Assembly: GCA_020696885.1 (NCBI GenBank)
Contig: JAJFMS010000028.1
Coordinates: forward strand, 1-13,540
Direction: 5' to 3'
Origin: Armatimonadota bacterium
GTDB taxonomy: Bacteria; Armatimonadota; SYMT01
DNA: 13,540 bases
Made by a program: the position numbers and the translations under genes. The notes below the pieces were generated by a model, which saw only the letters and a list, made by a program, of their open reading frames with translations, had not been told where the DNA came from and made no database searches. Of the stretch, positions 1 through 5,264 are shown piece after piece. The stretch's first letter is position 1. Each line of letters begins with the position of its first letter.

Positions 1-205
1 CACAACCGGACCGGGGACTAACCAGCGGCTGCCGGCCTTCTTCCGGGTTAATTCGCAGCCAGGCCAGCCCGAGGCCTACTTCCCCCCGCACGTACACGTC
101 GGAGCCATCCGTGCCGAGGTAGGGCACGGCCTCAAGCATGCGCCAGACCTGTCCGGCGTCCACGGGCCGTCCGCCCGGGTGGAAGAGCGCTGCGATGCCG
201 CTCAT
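1..205 (-). CDS. Lasso peptide cyclase (asparagine synthetase homologue, C protein), 3' end outside the window
   Basis: Only the first 68 codons are present; the gene runs off the left edge. The protein opens with MSGIAALFHPGG and continues with GEVGLGLAWLRIN and GRQPLVS, the layout of the class II glutamine amidotransferase domain at the N-terminus of asparagine synthetase B. Genuine glutamine-hydrolysing enzymes start M-C-G-I with Cys2 as nucleophile. Here residue 2 is Ser, so glutaminase activity is not expected. Lasso cyclases (C proteins) are AsnB homologues that adenylate an Asp/Glu side chain and close the macrolactam, and they commonly lack a working glutaminase. The ATG overlaps the stop of the kinase gene (ATGA), which implies coupled translation. 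The assignment rests on these N-terminal motifs and on the B1-B2-kinase neighbours. The synthetase domain, which would be decisive, is not visible. Confidence 0.8.
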   Translation of the reverse strand, partial: MSGIAALFHPGGRPVDAGQVWRMLEAVPYLGTDGSDVYVRGEVGLGLAWLRINPEEGRQPLVSPRSGC

Positions 206-1263
206 AGCGACTCCAGATCGCGCATGATCCCGGCGTACAGCGCGTCCTGGTGCTCGAAGCCGTTGGGGTAGCTGAGCAGTCGCACCGGTGTCTGGGCCAT
301 CAAACGGGCGAACAGCGGGAAGAGCGCGGCCACTTCAGCAGGTGCCCGCACGGAGCTCCAGGAGAGCTGCGAAAGCAAGATCGGCATAGCCTCCATGGGA
401 GTCAGGGGCCTGATCTCGAGCTCCGTGCGTCCGGCGGCCTTGGGATCGTAGCGATAGAGCACGTAGAGCGCGCTCAACTTCGCGGCCGACTCCAGCACCG
501 GGAAGCGGTTGCCCACCATCAGCAGCTTCTTATTCAGCCCCTCGTAGATGTCTGGCAGCGTCTCCGTCAGGGCCAGCGCCTCGGTTACCGTTTCGGGCCA
601 CATCTTCATGATGGGCAGGCAGGGGCCCGCCATCGTACCTTCCGGGCGCAGCCGCAGCGGCAGCACGTCGTCCGACAGCAGCGCCGCGCCGCGCCGAAGG
701 AAGCAGGCAGCCATGGTGGACTTACCCTGGCCGTGCACGCCCAGAAAGCCGGCCGTGCCGTTGTCGGTGCACACGGCGCTGGCGTGAAGGCAAGGAACTG
801 CTCGGTGATGGAGGAGCAGCACGGCGATCTGCCCCATGATCAACATGGAAAGCACGGCGTCCTCGGCGCCCGGCTCCGGGTAGGTCACCACCTGTCGCCC
901 GTCCCGGGAGATGTGGAAGGTCCCGATCTCGCGGTTCCAGATCCACTCCCCCTGCTCGCCGGAGCGCCGGATACATTGCGGCGAGCCATCCGAGCGGTAC
1001 TTGGTGGCGAGCACGGCACCGTCCGGTGCCGCCACGGCTCCGAACGCGGCCCGCCGGACCACGCAGTCCGGGAGCACGTCGTCCAGGCCGATTACCTGCG
1101 GCACGGGCAAGCGAATCTCGCTCCGCAGCAGCAGCCCGAAGATCCGGTAGGCCGGAAGCTCCCGCGCCGCATCCGACGTATCGGCGGCGCCGTTGTAGCC
1201 CACCCGGGGCTGATAGAGGGTCGGAGTCGCTTGCATAGTAAAACTGCTGCCGCCTGCGCTCAT
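202..1263 (-). CDS. HPr kinase-like lasso peptide kinase (K protein)
   Basis: A 353-aa protein whose C-terminal half has an HprK-type nucleotide fold. It shows LHASAV (about 159-164), a Walker A loop GVHGQGKST (175-183) and SDD (197-199) a short distance after it. The N-terminal part (1-130) has no motif I recognise. Kinases of this group in lasso clusters (for example those linked to paeninodin-type peptides) phosphorylate the C-terminal serine of the precursor or product; that role here is inferred from context. True HprK, which acts on HPr of the sugar phosphotransferase system, is unlikely because no such genes are nearby and B1/B2/C are adjacent. The chosen ATG at 1263 overlaps the B2 stop by four bases (ATGA). 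The frame is open further upstream, but that stretch lies inside B2. Confidence 0.85.
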   Translation of the reverse strand: MSAGGSSFTMQATPTLYQPRVGYNGAADTSDAARELPAYRIFGLLLRSEIRLPVPQVIGLDDVLPDCVVRRAAFGAVAAPDGAVLATKYRSDGSPQCIRRSGEQGEWIWNREIGTFHISRDGRQVVTYPEPGAEDAVLSMLIMGQIAVLLLHHRAVPCLHASAVCTDNGTAGFLGVHGQGKSTMAACFLRRGAALLSDDVLPLRLRPEGTMAGPCLPIMKMWPETVTEALALTETLPDIYEGLNKKLLMVGNRFPVLESAAKLSALYVLYRYDPKAAGRTELEIRPLTPMEAMPILLSQLSWSSVRAPAEVAALFPLFARLMAQTPVRLLSYPNGFEHQDALYAGIMRDLESL

Positions 1264-1700
1264 CCCTGCGCGCTCCCCAGAACTGCGATACGCCGGTAGC
1301 TTTCCGCTCCCGCTCCGCCTACTACCAGTTCGCCCTGGCTCACCACCCAGGCGTGGGCTTTGAACGTCCGGGCGGCGTCCCGCGAGACGCCGATGTGGAT
1401 CTCCGCCGGCACCCCGTACCGTCCCATCAACACCTGCGCCGCCAGCGCCTGCGTGAGGCAGGAGGCCAGCGGCACCCAGCGGCTGGCGCGCTGGATGGCC
1501 CACGCGATCTTCCGGGCGTCTACGCCGTGCCGGGGACGAGCTTCCAGCACCTCTCCGGCCAGGGTGCGCGCCAGCCGCTTGAGCGATCTGAACGGTAAGG
1601 TCCAGACGCCGATCCGGAAGAGCGCCACCCAGAACAGCGCCGCGAAGAGCAGCCTGCGCTCGGTGGGGCGCCGCTTGAGCAGCCTAAGAAGACGCCGCAT
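1260..1700 (-). CDS. Lasso peptide leader peptidase B2 (transglutaminase-like)
   Basis: A 146-aa protein with a hydrophobic basic N-terminus (17-40) followed by the compact transglutaminase-like protease domain of lasso B2 proteins. The catalytic Cys lies in VPLASCLTQAL (Cys81) and the His in FKAHAWVV (His116). B2 removes the leader from the precursor held by B1. In the McjB-type triad an Asp follows the His by about 12 residues. Here that position is Gly (VVGG), with only Glu124 or Glu133 nearby, so the third member of the triad is uncertain. The start at 1700 gives a 17-base overlap with B1, and the stop overlaps the kinase start, so the genes look translationally coupled. Length is normal for the split B2 form; the fused B protein of other clusters carries B1 and B2 in one chain. 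Confidence 0.88.
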   Translation of the reverse strand: MRRLLRLLKRRPTERRLLFAALFWVALFRIGVWTLPFRSLKRLARTLAGEVLEARPRHGVDARKIAWAIQRASRWVPLASCLTQALAAQVLMGRYGVPAEIHIGVSRDAARTFKAHAWVVSQGELVVGGAGAESYRRIAVLGSAQG

Positions 1701-1995
1701 GGTGGATCTCAACCAGGCGGTGCTCCGCGAGTTGCCCGAGGAGCGTGAAGACTTCTTCCTCACATCGCTCCCGGCTCACCTCGTACTCACCCAGCAGCGT
1801 GGTCACCAGTTCCCGGACAGTGACCGGCTGTGCCAGCACTCCCCAGACTCGACTGCTCACGGCATCGAGGCCGTAATAGATCCCGGTCTCCAGGTGCAAG
1901 ATCGCTGTCTCGTCACCGAGGTCGCAGGCTACGGCGTCTACGGAGTGCGCCACCACCGCATCGAGCGTGGCCACGGTTGCAATCGAAGCTCTCAT
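1684..1995 (-). CDS. Lasso peptide B1, PqqD-like RiPP recognition element
   Basis: A 103-aa protein of the PqqD fold. The strand pair is visible as ETAILHLETGIYYGLDAVSSRVW (29-51), followed by the helical part VTVRELVTTLLGEYEVSRERCEEEVFTLLGQLAEHRLVEI (58-97). B1 binds the precursor leader and presents it to B2. The ATG at 1995 is preferred because GGAG (complement of 2002-2005) lies six bases upstream. An in-frame ATG at 2022, which would add nine residues, has no comparable ribosome binding site. B1 is the first gene of the B1-B2-K-C operon and follows the sugar transferase after about 85 bases, a gap that holds a strong palindrome. Confidence 0.87.
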   Translation of the reverse strand: MRASIATVATLDAVVAHSVDAVACDLGDETAILHLETGIYYGLDAVSSRVWGVLAQPVTVRELVTTLLGEYEVSRERCEEEVFTLLGQLAEHRLVEIHHAASS

Positions 1996-2062
1996 CAAGG
2001 TCTCCGCAAGGTAGGCCGACATCGGGGTCGGCAGCCGCTGTCCCCAGGTGGGCTAGCGTGAG

Positions 2063-2085
2063 GTGAAGTCAACCGTTGACTTAAC
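2063..2085. promoter_or_regulatory. Palindromic operator candidate ahead of the lasso operon
   Basis: AAGTCAACCGTTGACTT at 2066-2082 is a perfect palindrome with 8-base arms around one central base. Adding three bases on each side gives 23 bp with a single mismatched pair. It overlaps the TAA stop of the sugar transferase (2081-2083) and lies about 70 bases upstream of the B1 start. Read on the minus strand, the arm contains TTGACT, one base from the -35 consensus, but I see no good -10 at the usual spacing. The one-base centre makes an RNA hairpin weak, and no T-tract follows, so a protein-binding site is more likely than a terminator. The regulator is unknown. Confidence 0.5.
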
Positions 2086-2851
2086 AGGCGCCCCTGGCAG
2101 TGAGAACCGCCGGGATGGTTTTCAGGAGGATCACGAGGTCCCCCCAGAACGACATCGTGCGAATGTAGGCGAGATCGAGCTCTACCCAATGCTCGAAGTC
2201 CACGGAGCTGCGGCCGCCGATCTGCCAGAGACACGTGAGGCCCGGTCTCACGGCCAACCGCCCGCGCTCGCGAGCTCCGTACTTGCGCACCTCTTCGGGG
2301 ATCGGGGGCCGCGGCCCCACCAGGCTCATCTCGCCCCGCAGCACGTTCAGGAATTGCGGCAGCTCGTCCAGGCTGGCCTTACGAATGAACCGCCCGACCG
2401 GCGTAATGCGCGGGTCGTTCTTGATCTTGAACACCGGCCCGGAGAGCTCGTTCAGGTGACGTACCTCTTCCAACCGCGCTTCGGCGTCCAGGTACATCGA
2501 GCGATACTTGTAACAGGTGAATAACCGCCCACCGACGCCTACTCGCGTCTGCTTGAACAGGACGGGTCCCTGGGAGGTTACTTTCACGAGGAGCGCCACC
2601 AGAAGGAAGATCGGGAACCCCAGGGTCAGGGCGATCAGGGAGACGAGTATGTCGACGGTGCGCTTGGCCACGGCGTGCGGCACGTGCACGGTAGGAATGT
2701 GGCCCAGATCCGAAAGCCGCTCTCCCTGGTTCTCCACGCCCTCGGGAAGCCACACCTCGACGGCAGGCACGTTGCTCCGATCCGTGGTATTGGTTCGCCC
2801 GTGAACTACGGCTGGCTCTTGCAGTTGCACGATCTTCTCCTGGGCAATCAT
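2081..2851 (-). CDS. Polyprenyl-phosphate sugar-1-phosphate transferase (bacterial sugar transferase family)
   Basis: A 256-aa monotopic phosphoglycosyl transferase of the WcaJ/PglC superfamily. It transfers a sugar phosphate from a nucleotide sugar to undecaprenyl phosphate at the inner membrane, the first step of exopolysaccharide or O-unit assembly. Residues 1-60 are hydrophilic and unassigned. One membrane segment follows (about 66-90) with Pro80 at its middle, as in the re-entrant helix of this family. Next come [11 protein letters not shown] (95-105), YKYRSM (114-119), the catalytic Asp-Glu pair in ASLDELPQF (Asp162, Glu163), SLVGPRP (176-182) and [10 protein letters not shown] (202-211). 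The four- or five-helix N-terminal domain of long WcaJ-type enzymes is absent. It is transcribed in the same direction as the export gene and the lasso operon. The ATG at 2851 lacks a strong ribosome binding site. The sugar cannot be deduced. Confidence 0.9.
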   Translation of the reverse strand: MIAQEKIVQLQEPAVVHGRTNTTDRSNVPAVEVWLPEGVENQGERLSDLGHIPTVHVPHAVAKRTVDILVSLIALTLGFPIFLLVALLVKVTSQGPVLFKQTRVGVGGRLFTCYKYRSMYLDAEARLEEVRHLNELSGPVFKIKNDPRITPVGRFIRKASLDELPQFLNVLRGEMSLVGPRPPIPEEVRKYGARERGRLAVRPGLTCLWQIGGRSSVDFEHWVELDLAYIRTMSFWGDLVILLKTIPAVLTARGAC

Positions 2852-2966
2852 TGCTGCCGAGCGCGATGAAAACGAGGTTCAGCCGAGGCTGGGTAAAAGG
2901 TATGAAATAACCCTGCAGGTCAGCGGCGCAGAATCCGAAGATACAAGCACTTCGGGGGAGACAACG
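2852..2966. promoter_or_regulatory. Divergent intergenic region between sugar transferase and small plus-strand gene
   Basis: These 115 bases separate two divergent starts and should hold promoters for both. It is a comparatively AT-rich patch (TAAAAGGTATGAAATAA near 2894-2910) in otherwise GC-rich DNA. TATGAA could serve as a -10 for the plus strand, but the matching -35 is poor. GGGGGAG at 2954-2960, six bases before the ATG at 2967, is a strong ribosome binding site. No small minus-strand reading frame resembling a lasso precursor is present here. Confidence 0.35.
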
Positions 2967-3200
2967 ATGCTGTTACTCATTGCGGGCTATGGCTTGGCCG
3001 CGATCGCGTTCTACGCCTACATCTATCTGACTGCCCAGCCGGATCCGAGCGAGTGCCGGTCCGGCTTGGACAATCAGTGTCCGGAGGCGTCGTTGCCCCT
3101 GTCGGTTCCCGCGGGCGCTGTTAACTCATCGCCTGGTGGCGAGCGCACCCCGGCTCATCTATCGGCGCCGGCCACGGCGCCCGGGCTCAGAAGATACTGA
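2967..3200 (+). CDS. Small single-helix membrane protein of unknown function
   Basis: A 77-aa frame on the plus strand, opposite to all other genes. The start is well supported: GGGGGAG lies six bases before the ATG. Residues 1-23 form one hydrophobic helix (LLLIAGYGLAAIAFYAYIYL). This is followed by a Pro/Ser/Ala-rich hydrophilic tail with two Cys (in PSEC and NQCPE). There is no lipobox, so the helix is more likely an uncleaved anchor than a lipoprotein signal. Its 3' end overlaps the convergent export gene by 14 bases. I do not recognise the family. A tie to the envelope is suggested only by the helix and by neighbours making and exporting polysaccharide. It may be a false call, since the tail has low complexity. 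Confidence 0.5.
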   Translation: MLLLIAGYGLAAIAFYAYIYLTAQPDPSECRSGLDNQCPEASLPLSVPAGAVNSSPGGERTPAHLSAPATAPGLRRY

Positions 3201-4674
3201 ACAGGAACGCCAGCGGCCCTAACTGGCTGAGGTAAGACAGTGGGCCCCGCGGACCGCGCTGCCCGCGTGGCGGCACGTAGATGACATCGCCGGGCTCGAG
3301 GGCGAGGTCCTTCGCCTTCACGTCTTCCGGCTTCAGGACGAGGTTCTGCAGGTTGACAATCGTCGGCGCCTGTCCACTGCGGATCACCTGAACCTTCTTC
3401 AAGTCCGCGGAGGACGGGTTGAGGGCGGCGGCAATGTCCGCCCCTCCCTGCGTGAAGAACTCGCGGATCGTCTGGCCAGGCTTGAGCGGCATCGGGCCGT
3501 ATTTCGGCACCGCTCCGATCAGGAGCACCCGGTCCCGCTGCTCGGGGATGAACACCTCGTCGCCGGCCAGCAGCACGAGCTTGCCGTCGAAGCCCTTTTT
3601 CTGCTCCTCCACCAGGTCGATTACCCGCACCCGGTCTCCGCGCTGCAACTGCACCTGGGTGGGGTCGGCGGAGGGGGCGAGCTTGCCGGCGGTCTCGATC
3701 AGGTCGATCAGCTCCATGTCGGCCTGGAACGGGTAGCGGCCCGGGTTTACCACGTTGCCGCGGATCCGCACCTGCGGCTCCCGCACCACCGGGGTCGGCG
3801 CCACGGCGAGCAGTGGGATCTCCACCGTCTCGCCGGGCCGCAGCACCACATTACGGGCCGGGTCGGCGAGCTTCTCCGGGCTGGAGAGATCCACCACCGT
3901 CCGGGTCAGGTCGGCGTGCCGGATCACGATGGCGCCGAGGTCCGCTTCCCGCGTCACCCCACCTACCAGGTCTACCGCGGACCAGAGCCGGAGCTCGCCT
4001 TCCAGCTCCACCACGCCGGGCTGCGCCACGGCTCCGCGGACGAAGGCGGTGCGGATCGGCCGAGTCGGCACCTCTACCGAGTCCCCGTCCTTCAGGAGCC
4101 CGTTGTACATCGGGTTGGAGATGCGCTCGGGAGTGGAGAGGTCTACGGAAGTGCGGGTCAGGTCGCGGTGCAGAATCCCGATGCGGCTGAGGTCCGCGCC
4201 CCGGGTGACGCCGCCGGCCAGCTCCAGCGCTTTGTAAACCCGCAGGCCTTCTTCCAGCGGCACCGGCCCGACCCGGGCTACGGCGCCCGCCAGGGTGATG
4301 GTGCCCTGCACCGCCGCCGTGGTCGGGGCGATCAAGGTGAGGCTGGCGCTGACCTTCGGGGAAACGAGCTTTTCGGAGAGAGCCTTCTTGACCTGCTCTT
4401 CCAGCTCCGGAAGGGTGAGGCCCACCACGCGGAACGCGCCCACGCTCTTCAGGTAGAGCATTCCGTCCGGCAGGATCACCCCGCCGCTATCGTACGCTCG
4501 CTGCGGGGTCACGGAGATGGAGACCTGGTCGCCGGCTCGCAGGCGGTAGAGCTCCTGGCGCTTCGCCTCGGGCGCCTGCGCCCATGCCTGGCCCGCCACC
4601 ACGAGAAGCAGCAGGGCGAGGACCCAGCCGATCCCCAGAAAGCGGACACGCGTCGCTGGCACCATGCTCTCCAT
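3187..4674 (-). CDS. Polysaccharide export protein with SLBB repeats (Wza-like, periplasm/outer membrane)
   Basis: A 495-aa secreted protein. Residues 1-33 form a signal peptide (basic start, LALLLLVVAGQ core, likely AWA-QA cut). The Poly_export domain follows (YRLRAGDQVSISV, ILPDGMLYL, VVGLTLPELEEQV; about 42-113). Four SLBB-type units can be traced at about 127-205, 209-290, 302-378 and 384-468. The first two are clear internal duplicates (HRDLTRTSVDLSTPE versus HADLTRTVVDLSSPE). The chain ends in a hydrophobic tail with terminal Phe (SYLSQLGPLAFLFSIF). There is no lipobox Cys, unlike E. coli Wza. The start at 4674 is chosen because the signal peptide follows directly and a purine-rich GGAGAAGG precedes it; the in-frame extension to 4791 has no signal character. 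It likely works with the sugar transferase in exopolysaccharide secretion. The chain-length kinase partner is not in this window. Confidence 0.88.
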   Translation of the reverse strand: MESMVPATRVRFLGIGWVLALLLLVVAGQAWAQAPEAKRQELYRLRAGDQVSISVTPQRAYDSGGVILPDGMLYLKSVGAFRVVGLTLPELEEQVKKALSEKLVSPKVSASLTLIAPTTAAVQGTITLAGAVARVGPVPLEEGLRVYKALELAGGVTRGADLSRIGILHRDLTRTSVDLSTPERISNPMYNGLLKDGDSVEVPTRPIRTAFVRGAVAQPGVVELEGELRLWSAVDLVGGVTREADLGAIVIRHADLTRTVVDLSSPEKLADPARNVVLRPGETVEIPLLAVAPTPVVREPQVRIRGNVVNPGRYPFQADMELIDLIETAGKLAPSADPTQVQLQRGDRVRVIDLVEEQKKGFDGKLVLLAGDEVFIPEQRDRVLLIGAVPKYGPMPLKPGQTIREFFTQGGADIAAALNPSSADLKKVQVIRSGQAPTIVNLQNLVLKPEDVKAKDLALEPGDVIYVPPRGQRGPRGPLSYLSQLGPLAFLFSIF

Positions 4675-4931
4675 CCTTCTCCATCCCTGGTAGCTGTCCG
4701 GCCGCCTCCGATCAGGCTGCGGTCCCGGCCCCGAGGCTCGGGGTTCGTGACCCCTAACCTTCAGCGCCAGACGGGGCCGTGCAAAGCACACCTACGGCAT
4801 GGCCGCCGGCTTACCCGTGAACAGGGCCCCTTGCTGCTGGCATCGGTGACCCGGGAGGAGCCGGGAAAGGCAGGAGAATAGGGAGAGTAGGCAACGCCTT
4901 GGGGGGCTATGAGTTGCTTGCAAGAGAGAAC
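4675..4931. other. Gene-free upstream region of the export gene
   Basis: These 257 bases, together with the repeats to the right, form a gap of about 590 bases. Frames open on both strands here, but none has a ribosome binding site or recognisable protein content. The minus-strand frame running through to 5097 has a composition like random GC-rich translation. A segment at 4886-4899 (GAGTAGGCAACGCC) faintly resembles part of the tandem repeat to its right. The promoter of the export gene should lie here, but no convincing -35/-10 pair is visible. Confidence 0.3.
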
Positions 4932-5190
4932 ACGGGCCACCCTCTCCGGGCGGGGGTTCGCCGTTAAGGTAGGCAGTCGCCGCGATCGAACGCCGCACGA
5001 GGCGGCTGGCGTGTTCGATGACGGGCCACCGTCCTCGGGAGCGGGGGTTCGCCGTTAACCCGAGTAAGTGCACTGTAGCCAGCGCCGGGTGCCCCACGGG
5101 CGGATCGCGCGTTCGATAACGGTCACCCGTCTCCGGGAGCGTGGTGCGCCGTTAAGATAGGCGATCACCGGGATCGAATGCCGCACGAGA
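4932..5190. repeat. Three diverged tandem repeat units with internal dyad symmetry
   Basis: Units begin at about 4932, 5021 and 5119 (periods 89 and 98). Each starts with ACGGGCCACC or the variant ACGGTCACCC. After a GC-rich stretch with CTCCGGG or CTCGGGAG it reaches CGCCGTTAA (GTTAA at 4963, 5054 and 5151). Units 1 and 3 also share a downstream block: 4961-5002 matches 5149-5190 at 35 of 42 positions, with six of the seven differences being transitions. The middle unit differs in that half. Differences do not favour third codon positions in the open minus-strand frame, so the block does not look like coding repeats. Possible roles are a structured RNA leader, protein-binding sites or a decayed mobile repeat family; none is proven. 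Confidence 0.7.
4985..5019. repeat. Imperfect inverted repeat inside the first tandem unit
   Basis: ATCGAAC at 4985-4991 pairs with GTTCGAT at 5013-5019. Between them GCCGC and GCGGC/GGC extend the stem with bulges around an ACGAG loop. The third unit can form a related stem, pairing GAATGCCG (5176-5183) with CGGCGTTC (around 5201-5208), with one wobble pair. Retention of pairing with sequence change hints at a structured nucleic acid, but this was judged by eye only. Confidence 0.5.
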
Positions 5191-5264
5191 CAGCAGCCTA
5201 CGGCGTTCTTCTGGTTCGCAATCCGTCGATTGCGGCGATGAAGGACCGGGAGAGCGTTGGACCG

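Noticed and set aside
202..1263. Classical HPr kinase/phosphorylase of the sugar phosphotransferase system
   Set aside because: The operon partners are lasso maturation genes and no HPr or other such gene is visible.
250..1299. Long open frame of 349 codons on the plus strand over the lasso kinase gene
   Set aside because: It is antisense to a clear kinase with a P-loop. Its translation is Arg/His/Gly-rich without any domain, as expected from GC-rich codon bias.
1264..1503. Upstream in-frame extension of the lasso kinase
   Set aside because: It lies wholly inside B2, has random composition, and the ATG at 1263 forms the usual ATGA overlap.
2967..3200. Small plus-strand protein as the missing lasso precursor
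   Set aside because: Its N-terminus is a membrane helix, not a lasso leader. Although a Gly with Glu at +8 can be found (GLDNQCPE), the residue at -2 is Arg rather than Thr.
3916..4881. Open frame of 321 codons on the plus strand over the export gene
   Set aside because: It is antisense to the SLBB export protein and has no recognisable motif or ribosome binding site.
4792..5097. 101-codon minus-strand frame over the tandem repeats as a gene or precursor peptide
   Set aside because: Differences between repeat units are not concentrated at third codon positions, the frame has no ribosome binding site, and no leader/core pattern is visible.
4932..5190. Tandem repeats as integron attC sites or a CRISPR array
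   Set aside because: The GTTAA blocks do not fit GTTRRRY, no matching RYYYAAC partner or cassette genes are present, and there are no uniform short repeats with unique spacers or cas genes.
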